A DNA stretch of 64,000 bases from Oceanispirochaeta sp963676905. GTDB lineage: Bacteria > Spirochaetota > Spirochaetia > DSM-2461. The notes under the pieces are model-generated. The model worked only from the letters and a program-made list of their open reading frames with translations, searched no databases and was not told the DNA's origin. This document shows positions 42,839 to 54,743 of this stretch, one piece after another. Each line of letters begins with the position of its first letter. Within the stretch, counting starts at the first letter, position 1. The stretch covers positions 2,170,001-2,234,000 of the forward strand of contig CAXXVE010000001.1 in NCBI GenBank assembly GCA_963676905.2, in the 5' to 3' direction. The position numbers were made by a program, and so were the translations under genes.

Positions 42839-42910
42839 GTCTCCATCGTCTAGGGGTTAGGACACCGGGTTTTCATCCCGGCAACGGGGGTTCGATTCCC
42901 CCTGGAGATG
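42839..42910 (+). tRNA. tRNA-Glu(TTC), copy 2
   Basis: Identical to the first tRNA-Glu, in the second Lys-Glu unit. Confidence 0.95.
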
Positions 42911-42950
42911 CTAATTCGGGAATCTCAGGATTTCTATTTAAAAAACCCTT

Positions 42951-43022
42951 GTCTCCATCGTCTAGGGGTTAGGACACCGGGTTTTCATCCCGGCAACGGG
43001 GGTTCGATTCCCCCTGGAGATG
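42951..43022 (+). tRNA. tRNA-Glu(TTC), copy 3
   Basis: Third identical tRNA-Glu, after a 40-base spacer; followed by a terminator. Confidence 0.95.
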
Positions 43023-43030
43023 ATTTTTAA

Positions 43031-43056
43031 GGCAGCCGTCAGGCTGTCTTTTTTTT
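43031..43056 (+). terminator. Terminator of the tRNA array
   Basis: GGCAGCC/GGCTGTC stem (one G-U), 4-base loop and eight Ts, 8 bases after the last tRNA. Confidence 0.9.
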
Positions 43057-43123
43057 CTCTCCTTCCCGGCCCTGGCAGGGAGTCCAGATCTTCTGCATTT
43101 TTATATTAATTATACAAGTTCTG

Positions 43124-43151
43124 TTGTTTCCTGTTTCAGATGATGTAAAAT
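43124..43151 (+). promoter_or_regulatory. Promoter candidate for the 264-aa barrel-like gene
   Basis: TTGTTT, 16 bases, TAAAAT, about 38 bases before the ATG. Confidence 0.45.
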
Positions 43152-43189
43152 GAATAAAAAGTTATTTATTTTACTTTCCGGAGGAAGTG

Positions 43190-43984
43190 ATGAAAAAAGT
43201 TAGTATTGTTGTTTTGGTTCTTTTTGTGGTTATGGGTTCGGCTCTTTTTGCCCAATCTTCACCAGGGGGAATGAATGCCCGCGGTATGACCGGATTAATC
43301 GTTACCCCCAGCGCCCTCCTTGGCTGGGATGATGCAGACTTTGGATTGGATCTGACTTATACAATGATCAGTAACAATGATTTTGCCCACATTCCTGCTG
43401 TGACAATCAGTTTTCTCAGAAAGGCCGAAGTCGCCATTGCCTATGATATTGAAGATACTACTGAAAATGCGGGATACAGCAACCTGCTGATCGGCGGTAA
43501 GTTTCAGCTCTATAAAGAGAGTGGAACCGCTCTGGCTCTGGGAGGAAACTTTGAAAGAGTTCTTGGAGATGCTGTAGAGGGCAGAGATTATCTGAATAGC
43601 GGTGATATCTATCTGGTAGCCACCTATGCCGGTGATTTTTTTGAAATGCCTGCGGTTACCTCAATGATGTTCGGCTGGCAGATTGCCCAGGCATTTGATG
43701 ATGGCCTTACAACCAACTTCAACTACTCCATGGGATTTGAGCTGAGTCTCTTTCCCAAGACCTTCAAGAATTATGTTTACTGGATTAATGACTTTTCCAA
43801 CTACTCCTATGCTGTAGCTCAGCGGCAGCTTGATCCCAACAGAGGTATGTTTAACACAGGTATCCGGATTACCCCTCTGAAAGACAGCAAGTACAAGCTG
43901 ATTCTCAACATTGTAGGAACAGACCTTCTTGATGAAGGCGGCAGGGGGTTTCTTGTAAATACAACCTTCGGCCTCTCATTCTGA
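43190..43984 (+). CDS. Exported barrel-like protein (264 aa)
   Basis: Signal peptide of about 21 residues ending LFAQ; the ATG preferred over an overlapping GTG has a GGAGG site at the right distance. The mature protein has beta-hairpin character with a C-terminal FLVNTTFGLSF ending in an aromatic residue, as in outer-membrane barrels. The opening NARGMTGLIVTPSALLGWDDADF is reminiscent of YjbH-like or YbjH-like barrels (GLI-TP pattern), but this is only a resemblance. It is a single gene with its own promoter between the tRNA array and the uracil phosphoribosyltransferase gene. Confidence 0.72.
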   Translation: MKKVSIVVLVLFVVMGSALFAQSSPGGMNARGMTGLIVTPSALLGWDDADFGLDLTYTMISNNDFAHIPAVTISFLRKAEVAIAYDIEDTTENAGYSNLLIGGKFQLYKESGTALALGGNFERVLGDAVEGRDYLNSGDIYLVATYAGDFFEMPAVTSMMFGWQIAQAFDDGLTTNFNYSMGFELSLFPKTFKNYVYWINDFSNYSYAVAQRQLDPNRGMFNTGIRITPLKDSKYKLILNIVGTDLLDEGGRGFLVNTTFGLSF

Positions 43985-44025
43985 TTAATAACTGTTAAGG
44001 CCCGGTAATCCGGGCCAAATAGAGT

Positions 44026-44053
44026 TTGTGGTTAATCTCATTTTATGTATAAT
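44026..44053 (+). promoter_or_regulatory. Promoter for the uracil phosphoribosyltransferase gene
   Basis: TTGTGG, 16 bases and a perfect TATAAT preceded by TG. The predicted transcript start near 44060 excludes a longer upstream translation start. Confidence 0.6.
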
Positions 44054-44083
44054 AGTGGCAGTTCAATAGTGAAGGATAGTTGT

Positions 44084-45154
44084 ATGGATAAAAAAGTTAT
44101 TCTGAAAGCAGAGGACCTGAACGGTTACCTGACAGAAGAAGATCAGAAAAATATCAATCAGATGAACGGCTACTACTCCCAGGCTCTGGAGTCATTCCGT
44201 TCACTGTCGATTGCCGAGGGTAACTCATCGGTTATAAAGAAAGAGACAGACAAGATTGTTAAGCTCTATGAGACAATGGGTGATTTTATGAAGGAAGTCA
44301 CCTCAAAAGAAGAGGCCATCAAGGTTTATTCTTTTGAAACACCCCAGATAAAACATGGAGAGGTCTCCAGGCTGATTGCCAAGCTCAGGGATACAAGAAC
44401 TCCCCATGATGAATTTGTCTACTATGTTCAGAGAGCCTATGAGCTCCTGTTTAATCTGGCCTATGACGGAGGCGAGTCAAACCGGAAGAATCATCTTATT
44501 GTGAAGACTCCCGTTACAATGCCTGTACAGAACTATGCTGTGCACAAGATTCCCGATGTTGATGATGCCATCTCTGATTCAGTCATGTGTGTCATGCTGC
44601 GGGGAGCCCTTCTTCCTTCAATGATTCTCAGTAAAGAGATTCAGGAGTATTCGTCTACCGGTTATGTGACTCCCTTTGCCCTTTTCAGGATCAAAAGAGA
44701 CGATACAAGAATGAAAGACAATATGGAGTATATTCTGGATCTGGAGAAGTCTTTCTTCAATCCTGAAGAACTTGACGGAAAAGACCTTATTTTTGCCGAC
44801 CCCATGAATGCGACCGGCGGAAGTCTCGTTACCATCGTCAAGTACATCCTTGAACTCGGTGTAAAACCAAAATCAATCAAATTCCTGAATGTAATTTCTG
44901 CTCTTAAAGGAACTCTCCAGATAATCCGTTCCATTGAAAATGTAACATGCTATACCCTGTGGATGGATCCTGTTCTCAATGATGCGGCTTACATCCTGCC
45001 CGGTCTGGGAGACGCGGGAGATCGTCTGAATGGTAAAGACCAGGAGGACTATCCCAGAAACATGATCCAGCTGATTGCGGATTATGGTTCAAATCTTGCC
45101 AACCTCTACAGATCTCAGGTGAGAACCATTGAGCAGACTATACTGGGCAGCTAG
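44084..45154 (+). CDS. upp: Uracil phosphoribosyltransferase with N-terminal extension
   Basis: Salvage enzyme making UMP from uracil and PRPP. Residues about 145-356 match UPRTase: VMLRGALLPSMILSKEI, the PRPP-binding loop DPMNATGGSLVTIV near residue 237, and FLNVISALKGTLQIIR. Usual bacterial Upp is about 209 residues; here a helical 140-residue N-terminal part (with EEDQKNINQMNGYYSQALES and RDTRTPHDEFVYYVQRAYELL) is added and is not recognised. The C-terminal uracil-binding region is altered (PGLGDAGDRLNGKDQEDYP instead of the usual YIxPGLGDAGDRxFGT). The next gene starts within its 3' end. Confidence 0.85.
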   Translation: MDKKVILKAEDLNGYLTEEDQKNINQMNGYYSQALESFRSLSIAEGNSSVIKKETDKIVKLYETMGDFMKEVTSKEEAIKVYSFETPQIKHGEVSRLIAKLRDTRTPHDEFVYYVQRAYELLFNLAYDGGESNRKNHLIVKTPVTMPVQNYAVHKIPDVDDAISDSVMCVMLRGALLPSMILSKEIQEYSSTGYVTPFALFRIKRDDTRMKDNMEYILDLEKSFFNPEELDGKDLIFADPMNATGGSLVTIVKYILELGVKPKSIKFLNVISALKGTLQIIRSIENVTCYTLWMDPVLNDAAYILPGLGDAGDRLNGKDQEDYPRNMIQLIADYGSNLANLYRSQVRTIEQTILGS

Positions 45155-46127
45155 TTCTCTAGTACTGATTCTCTTTTTCTCCTGCCAGACATCCAGTGAT
45201 AAACTGGAGCTGGCAAGGGACTATTACAATATAGGGAATGCCTACTCTGACCTTAAGGAGTATGAAAAGGCTACTGAATACTATAAAAGGGCACTTGTTC
45301 TTGACCCTGATGTAAATCAGGCAGCCTTTAACCTTGCCAAAACCAGTATTGAGACAGGTGAGTACTCCCGGGCAGTACGCCTTCTTTCGGGTCTTGAGGA
45401 ACAGGACGGCTCCAATCTTATGGTTCTGGAGATGCTCGGTTATGCCTGGTATCAGAGCGGAGATGGTGAGATGGCTTCCCTGTACTATCTTAAATGTCTT
45501 GAAATTGATCCGGCTCACCTGCGCAGCCTCTATAATATGAGTGTGCTCAGCAGGCAGAATGAACAGTGGTCTGAGTCAAGGGGTTACCTGGAGCGGCTTC
45601 TTGATCTGGAAGAGAAGAAAGAGTATCGCGTTCTTCTGGCCGAATTGCTTCAGGATCAGGGAGATGCTGAAGCAGCTCTTGTCAATTATGAGAGCCTTGT
45701 TGAAGAATACGGAGGAGATGCCGGCAGTTATCTGGCCATGAAGAATCTCTATCTTGAAACCGAAAGGTATTATAAGGCTCTGGATATGATCGATCTGCTT
45801 ATCGAATCAGAGGGGAAAGAACAGAAGGCTGATCTTTTCTTTGAAAAGTCAGCCCTTGAGCTGGATGCCCTTGATGATCCCATCAGCAGCCAGGGAGACC
45901 TGAAGTCGGCTCTTGATGCCGGCTTCGGTGATGAAGAAGCCCTTGAATCCCTTCTGGAACGTGTCGATCCTGTTTACCGTTCTGATTTCAGAACCCTGAT
46001 TGAGGGTTACTCTTTTGAGAAAGAAGAAGACTCACCGGAATCTGATGTTCCCTTTGAGGGGAATGGGGACGAGCTGCTGATTGATAAAGAAGCCCGGGAT
46101 AAAGCTGTTCTGGAAGCGGGAAACTGA
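45129..46127 (+). CDS. TPR lipoprotein
   Basis: A 332-residue lipoprotein whose signal ends in the lipobox LFFSC (near residue 19). Residues 30-210 form about five TPR units (DYYNIGNAYSDLKEYEKATEYYKRAL is a canonical one), and the tail is acidic. The TTG start lies 26 bases before the upp stop with AGGTGAG upstream, so the genes are translationally linked. It probably sits on the periplasmic face of a membrane. A bidirectional terminator follows. Confidence 0.8.
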   Translation: MSRLYWAASSLVLILFFSCQTSSDKLELARDYYNIGNAYSDLKEYEKATEYYKRALVLDPDVNQAAFNLAKTSIETGEYSRAVRLLSGLEEQDGSNLMVLEMLGYAWYQSGDGEMASLYYLKCLEIDPAHLRSLYNMSVLSRQNEQWSESRGYLERLLDLEEKKEYRVLLAELLQDQGDAEAALVNYESLVEEYGGDAGSYLAMKNLYLETERYYKALDMIDLLIESEGKEQKADLFFEKSALELDALDDPISSQGDLKSALDAGFGDEEALESLLERVDPVYRSDFRTLIEGYSFEKEEDSPESDVPFEGNGDELLIDKEARDKAVLEAGN

Positions 46128-46156
46128 TTTTCCTGAAGTACTATATTTTTTGCAGA

Positions 46157-46196
46157 TAAAAAAACCGCCACAGGAGATACTCCGGGCGGTTTTTTC
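46157..46196. terminator. Bidirectional terminator between the TPR lipoprotein and adk
   Basis: ACCGCC/GGCGGT stem with an inner GGAG/CTCC pairing, As on the left and Ts on the right. It serves the convergent upp-TPR and adk transcripts. Confidence 0.88.
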
Positions 46197-46218
46197 GTTA
46201 TATAAGGAACACAGATTC

Positions 46219-46842
46219 TTAAAGTGCTGCTTTAAGATCTTCAAATACCTTATCGGGATGCTGGGAAGCATCGATGTCTTTCAGATTGCCCTCGTTCTTG
46301 TAGAAATTGATAAGGGGTTCAGTGGAAGAGGCATAGACAGAAAGACGGTTTTTAATAGCTTCAATCTTGTCATCGTCTCTAGTGTACAGCTCGCCGCCGC
46401 ACTTGTCGCAGACTCCCTCTTTTGCAGGGGGAATAAACTCAACATGGAAACTCTCACCGCAGCCTCTGCATACTCTTCTTCCGGAAAGGCGGCGGATCAC
46501 TTCCTCTTCGGTAACAGTGAAGTTGACAACTGTTTCAATGGAAGTAATCTTTTTCAGGGCTTCTGCCTGGGGAATTGTACGGGGGAAACCGTCGAGGATG
46601 AATCCGTTGTCCGCATCTCCCTGTTTCAGTCTTTCTTCAACGATGGCTGTAGTCAGTTCGTCGGGTACAAGGTCACCGGCATCAATAATAGACTTAACCT
46701 TCTTTCCCAGTTCTGTCTGATTCTTAATGGCGGCTCTGAACAGATCGCCCGTAGAAATGTGGGGGATATTATAATGTTCTTTCGCGCGGAAAGCCATTGT
46801 ACCTTTCCCGGCTCCCGGAGGGCCTAAAAATATAAGATTCAT
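46219..46842 (-). CDS. adk: Adenylate kinase, zinc-LID type
   Basis: Converts ATP + AMP to two ADP. The 207-residue protein has the P-loop GPPGAGKGT at residues 7-15, DGFPRT near 84 and a long LID. The LID carries four cysteines (C125, C128, C145, C148 as CRGC and CDKC), so it binds structural zinc, as in Gram-positive and some other bacteria. Its ATG overlaps the stop of the upstream zinc-finger gene by 4 bases. Confidence 0.97.
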   Translation of the reverse strand: MNLIFLGPPGAGKGTMAFRAKEHYNIPHISTGDLFRAAIKNQTELGKKVKSIIDAGDLVPDELTTAIVEERLKQGDADNGFILDGFPRTIPQAEALKKITSIETVVNFTVTEEEVIRRLSGRRVCRGCGESFHVEFIPPAKEGVCDKCGGELYTRDDDKIEAIKNRLSVYASSTEPLINFYKNEGNLKDIDASQHPDKVFEDLKAAL

Positions 46843-47069
46843 TGATCTTCTCCTGTATAGTGTTTCCTGTCCGCTCCTTCGCAGGCGGTCGAGCAGAATC
46901 TTTGTTCCGGATCATCAGTCAGCATAAAGTAGTTCCCGCAGTGAATGCAGCGCCTGTACTGTCTGGCGCAGTCTTCACTGCAGAAGTGTTTGAGCAGCAT
47001 ATTTGCTTCCGGTGCGTACCGCCCGCAATTGATGCATTTACTGTATACCGAAGATTCATCCTGAGACAT
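46839..47069 (-). CDS. Small double zinc-finger protein (76 aa)
   Basis: A 76-residue protein with two cysteine clusters: CINC with FCSEDC, and CIHC with FCSTAC, giving two C-x2-C...C-x3-C fingers separated by a basic helix. Family not recognised by name; it resembles small treble-clef or MYND-like fingers that bind nucleic acid or protein. It is co-translated with adk. A near-consensus promoter lies right before the ATG with no Shine-Dalgarno sequence, so the mRNA is probably leaderless. Confidence 0.75.
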   Translation of the reverse strand: MSQDESSVYSKCINCGRYAPEANMLLKHFCSEDCARQYRRCIHCGNYFMLTDDPEQRFCSTACEGADRKHYTGEDQ

Positions 47070-47075
47070 GGAAAA

Positions 47076-47104
47076 ATAATATATAAATTGACTTGAGCGG
47101 TCAA
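47076..47104 (-). promoter_or_regulatory. Promoter of the zinc-finger/adk operon
   Basis: On the minus strand TTGACC, 17 bases, TATTAT; the -10 element ends six bases before the ATG, placing the transcript start at the initiation codon. Confidence 0.7.
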
Positions 47105-47232
47105 TCGTAAATATGGTGACAGGTTATTATGATGAAATTCTTTTTTTGCGTTTGTTTGAAAAGTTAATTTCTTTTAATCAGGATAGATAGGGGGATACGT
47201 CTATTCAATATTGATTTTTTTGCACTTTTCGG

Positions 47233-47262
47233 TTGACAAAAAAGCGGGATAAGCGGTATATT
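47233..47262 (+). promoter_or_regulatory. rRNA operon promoter
   Basis: TTGACA, 18 bases, TATATT, followed by a GC-containing discriminator. The start of transcription would be near 47269, about 265 bases before 16S. Confidence 0.85.
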
Positions 47263-47269
47263 CACGGAG

Positions 47270-47535
47270 CGTTCGGGCAATGCGCCACGGACGCACAGCG
47301 AACAAAGGATGAGCAGTTCACCTGAATTGCAGATCTTAATTGTTCGTTTACAAAGGAATTAGAGAAGGGAAATTGAAGTATTTGACGAGAGTCAAGCACT
47401 GGTAGTACGAACGTTAGTTTTCTTTAGAGATAAAGGGACTGGCTCTACTGGATAAGGGTTCAGGATGATTACATCCGCTTAGCAATCCTTTGAAAGTTTT
47501 GATACGAAGTTATCGCCTTCGGGCGATAAATTATA
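47270..47535 (+). other. rrn leader with hairpins and processing sequences
   Basis: This is the only long stretch without a gene apart from the rRNA spacers. It opens with a hairpin made of GTTCG/CGAAC and TGCG/CGCA stems (47271-47303), contains the 5' arm of the 16S processing stem, and ends with an 8-bp TTATCGCC/GGCGATAA hairpin closed by a UUCG loop (47510-47529), just before mature 16S. A 17-base motif (47354-47370) recurs with one mismatch before 23S. No open frame of significance is present. Confidence 0.75.
47366..47396 (+). other. 16S precursor processing stem, 5' arm
   Basis: These bases pair with 49148-49179 downstream of 16S: all 31 positions pair, including three G-U pairs, with one bulged base in the 3' arm. 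A stem enclosing 16S is the normal RNase III target. Confidence 0.85.
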
Positions 47536-49080
<1,545 letters not shown>

Positions 49081-49147
49081 CGAGAAAGGTATTTAAAGTC
49101 TGACAGTACGGTCAGCAGATGCAGCAATGCATCTAGTATTATTCAGT

Positions 49148-49179
49148 CTTGGCTTTCGTTAAATACTTCTAATTTCCCT
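49148..49179 (+). other. 16S precursor processing stem, 3' arm
   Basis: Pairs with 47366-47396 in the leader; lies 70 bases past the 16S 3' end and before tRNA-Ile. Confidence 0.85.
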
Positions 49180-49244
49180 GAAAATCTATTTCCACCTGTA
49201 AAAGGAAGCCGCGGGATTAAATCTGCAGCTCACCTGGACAAACA

Positions 49245-49318
<74 letters not shown>

Positions 49319-49420
49319 TATTCGATTTGCCGTTCGTCGGTAAAGTCGAAAACAAAAGTTTGATCTTAATTGATGCAAGCTTTTTTTAAGCCGTAATGAA
49401 GGTTTTAAACCCGATTTGCA

Positions 49421-49431
49421 GCTCTTGAACA
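49421..49431 (+). promoter_or_regulatory. boxA-like antitermination motif before 23S
   Basis: GCTCTTGAACA differs at one position from the boxA core GCTCTTTAACA that recruits NusB-S10 to rRNA transcripts. It sits 30 bases before the 23S start. Confidence 0.5.
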
Positions 49432-49441
49432 GGAATTAGCG

Positions 49442-49460
49442 AAGGGATGAATAATAATAT

Positions 49461-49462
<2 letters not shown>
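49442..49462 (+). other. 23S precursor processing stem, 5' arm
   Basis: Pairs with 52388-52408 past the 23S end, with two non-Watson-Crick G-U positions, and merges with the mature-end helix GGTCAAGC/GCTTGACC. Confidence 0.85.
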
Positions 49463-52390
<2,928 letters not shown>

Positions 52391-52455
52391 TATTATTATT
52401 TGTCCCTTTAGTTAAGAATATATATAGGTGTGAAGTTCATTGAACTGATCACTGA

Positions 52456-52563
52456 TCTGGTGATTTTAGCGTTGAGGTTATACCCGTTCCCATCCCGAAC
52501 ACGGAAGTCAAGCTCAACCGCGCCGATGGTACTGCTACGGTGGGAGAGTAGGTCGTCGCCAGT
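52456..52563 (+). rRNA. rrf: 5S ribosomal RNA
   Basis: The terminal helix CTGGTGA/TCGCCAG encloses CCCATCCCGAACACGGAAG and GCGCCGATGGTACTGC, the conserved 5S loops. About 108 bases, a little short of the 115-120 usual; ends may be off by a few bases. Confidence 0.93.
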
Positions 52564-52564
52564 T

Positions 52565-52597
52565 AAACCCTCAGTCGAAAGATTGAGGGTTTTTTTA
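52565..52597 (+). terminator. Terminator of the rRNA operon
   Basis: AACCCTCAGTC/GATTGAGGGTT stem with a GAAA loop and seven Ts directly after 5S. Confidence 0.93.
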
Positions 52598-52732
52598 TTT
52601 AAAATCCACTCCCGGGCACCAATGTGGGATATGATTATCATTTTTTTCTCAGATTCACCTCAAAATCACGTAGGGAAATGCAAATAACTGTAATTTTATG
52701 TTCATAAAATATCCATTTATGTGAATCCATGG

Positions 52733-52760
52733 TTGAAAAAGAGCATCCATGTTTTATCAT
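52733..52760 (+). promoter_or_regulatory. Promoter candidate for the 160-aa exported protein
   Basis: TTGAAA, 16 bases, TATCAT, 30 bases before the ATG. Confidence 0.4.
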
Positions 52761-52790
52761 TAAAACATATTTCAATGGAGGAAATAGTGT

Positions 52791-53273
52791 ATGAATAAAA
52801 AAGTTTTGCTCCTTGTCTCTCTGATATTGCTTATCGGAGGTGGAGCCCTGTTTGCCGAGACCGGTCTTGGTCTTTCCTTCGGATATGGTTATGGATATGG
52901 TCAGGCCAGCAATGTTGCTCTGTCCGTGGATATGGATGCCATTCCAGGATCAGTTCAGAACATTTCAATGAGATTTAACTCTGACGGATTCGGTATCGGT
53001 CTGACAGATGACTGGTACCTTATTGATGATATGATTGATGGTCCTTTCGGCTGGTACTTTGGACTTGGTTTTTATGCCAATGTCGGTTTTTATGATGACA
53101 TAGCCTTTGCAGTCGGGGCCAGAGCACCTGTAGGCCTTGATGTAACCATTCTTGACAACCAGCTCCGGTTCTTTATTGAAATAGCTCCCGCCCTTGGTGT
53201 CGGATTTAATCCTGATGTCTACTTTCCCGACTGGGACGTAAACGGCGCCCTCGGATTCAGATTCTATTTCTGA
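52791..53273 (+). CDS. Small exported barrel-like protein (160 aa)
   Basis: Signal peptide of 22 residues ending LFAE, then a short beta-rich chain with Gly/aromatic repeats (LSFGYGYGYGQ, PFGWYFGLGFYANVGFYDD) that ends GALGFRFYF, the aromatic terminus of an outer-membrane barrel. It resembles the small eight-stranded barrels of spirochaetes such as the Borrelia DUF3996 proteins, by general appearance only. A GGAGG site precedes the ATG. Single gene between the rrn terminator and its own terminator. Confidence 0.72.
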   Translation: MNKKVLLLVSLILLIGGGALFAETGLGLSFGYGYGYGQASNVALSVDMDAIPGSVQNISMRFNSDGFGIGLTDDWYLIDDMIDGPFGWYFGLGFYANVGFYDDIAFAVGARAPVGLDVTILDNQLRFFIEIAPALGVGFNPDVYFPDWDVNGALGFRFYF

Positions 53274-53302
53274 CCTGAGTGATCAGTTTTATAAATGAAT
53301 TG

Positions 53303-53335
53303 CCCTTCTCTTAAGAGGAGGGTTATTTTATTTTT
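53303..53335 (+). terminator. Terminator after the 160-aa exported protein
   Basis: CCCTTCTC/GAGGAGGG stem with one G-U pair, TTAA loop and a T-rich tail interrupted by As. Confidence 0.7.
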
Positions 53336-53419
53336 GCCGGTTGAATTCGGTCATTACGAACGATACATCCTCATTCAATCTTTTCTTATCAAAACAGCAG
53401 AGAAATCCCTTCAGGTTCC

Positions 53420-53448
53420 TTGTATAAAACTTGCGATATCACTATACT
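53420..53448 (+). promoter_or_regulatory. gap promoter
   Basis: TTGTAT, 17 bases, TATACT, giving a leader of about 38 bases with a GGAGG ribosome site. Confidence 0.65.
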
Positions 53449-53492
53449 TTTCAAAGATTTATTAAAACTAACACATACCACTGGAGGATCAG

Positions 53493-54521
53493 ATGGGAAA
53501 AATTAGAGTTGGATTCAACGGAATGGGAAGAATTGGTAAGAATGTAATGAGAGTCATTACAAGCCAGTTCAATGATCAGATTGAGATCGTAGCAGGTAAC
53601 GACCTGGTTTCTGCAAAAGAAATTGCAGAAGGTCTGCCCAAGGACTCAATCCACGGAAAATTCCCCGTTGACGTAAAACTGATCAGCGACAATGTAATCA
53701 AAATCGGCGAGCACGAAGTAACTGTTTACGCTGAAAAAGATGCAAACAACATCCCCTGGGCAAAGCACAATGTAGATGTTGTTCTCGAGTGTACAGGTTT
53801 CTACCTGAGCACAGAAAAAGCTCAGGCTCACATCAATGCAGGTGCAAAGAAAGTTATCGTTTCTGCCCCCTGTAAAGATGACACAAAGACTGTTGTAATC
53901 GGTGTTAACAGCGATACTCTGACCGCTGACGACAAAATCGTTTCCAACGCTTCCTGTACAACAAACTGTCTTGCACCCCTGACAAAAGCTGTTGATGACA
54001 GCTTCAAGGTAATCACAGGACTGATGTGTACAACACACGCTGCAACTGCTACTCAGAGAGTACAGGACTTCTTCGGTGGTGGAAAAAACAGAGCTACTGG
54101 AAACAACATCATCCCCGCTTCCACTGGTGCTGCTATCGCTGTAGGTAAGGTTCTGCCCCACCTCAACGGTAAACTGAACGGAACTGCTCTGCGTGTTCCC
54201 ACAGACACCGGTTCTGTAGTTGAAGTTGTTTACCTTCTCGAAGGAAAGCACACTAAAGATGCAATCAACGCACAGGTTGCTGAAAACGCCAAGAAGATCA
54301 ATGCAATGTCTGTAACCGGTAAGGTTCTGGATGTAAGCGACTACTACGAGTGTTCAAGAGACTGTGTAGGCGAAGGTTGGACTTCCATGATGATCCCCGG
54401 AAACACTCAGGTAACTGAAGCCGGAGACAACACAATGGTTAAGATGACATCTTTCTACGACAACGAAATGGGTTACTCAACCAAAATGGCTGAACTCGTT
54501 CAGATTCTTGCTAAACTGTAA
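53493..54521 (+). CDS. gap: Glyceraldehyde-3-phosphate dehydrogenase
   Basis: Glycolytic enzyme oxidising glyceraldehyde 3-phosphate to 1,3-bisphosphoglycerate with NAD. The 342-residue protein has FNGMGRIGKNVMR at residues 8-20, the nucleophile C155 in SNASCTTNCLAPL, and TTHAATATQRVQD further on. Codon use is more biased than in the neighbours (for example frequent GCA/GCT Ala and AAC Asn), as expected for a highly expressed gene. Own promoter and strong terminator. Confidence 0.98.
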   Translation: MGKIRVGFNGMGRIGKNVMRVITSQFNDQIEIVAGNDLVSAKEIAEGLPKDSIHGKFPVDVKLISDNVIKIGEHEVTVYAEKDANNIPWAKHNVDVVLECTGFYLSTEKAQAHINAGAKKVIVSAPCKDDTKTVVIGVNSDTLTADDKIVSNASCTTNCLAPLTKAVDDSFKVITGLMCTTHAATATQRVQDFFGGGKNRATGNNIIPASTGAAIAVGKVLPHLNGKLNGTALRVPTDTGSVVEVVYLLEGKHTKDAINAQVAENAKKINAMSVTGKVLDVSDYYECSRDCVGEGWTSMMIPGNTQVTEAGDNTMVKMTSFYDNEMGYSTKMAELVQILAKL

Positions 54522-54550
54522 GATTTAACATTTCTTTTTGAAATGATTTG

Positions 54551-54580
54551 ACGTCCGGTTTTATACCGGGCGTTTTTTTT
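54551..54580 (+). terminator. gap terminator
   Basis: CGTCCGGT/ACCGGGCG stem with one G-U pair, 5-base loop and nine Ts. Confidence 0.9.
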
Positions 54581-54743
54581 TGCACTGTTGACTAATCCTC
54601 GATCTTCAATGTGGATTGCGTAGAAAACAACATTAAAAATTACTAAAAACATCAAGATTGGCTAATCATATTGATCATTTGGTTGACATTGGCTCCTTTC
54701 TAAATCAAAATAGCTCCGATTTCGAAAAAACAGGAGATGTATT

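Noticed and set aside
42496..42972. Short open frames across the tRNA array with a repeated Leu/Ala/Gln/Glu-rich peptide
   Set aside because: They are translations of the tRNA-Lys and tRNA-Glu sequences, not proteins.
43999..44016. GGCCCGG/CCGGGCC hairpin after the 264-aa barrel-like gene, as a terminator
   Set aside because: The stem is perfect but no U tract follows on either strand; it may still be a transcript-end stabiliser.
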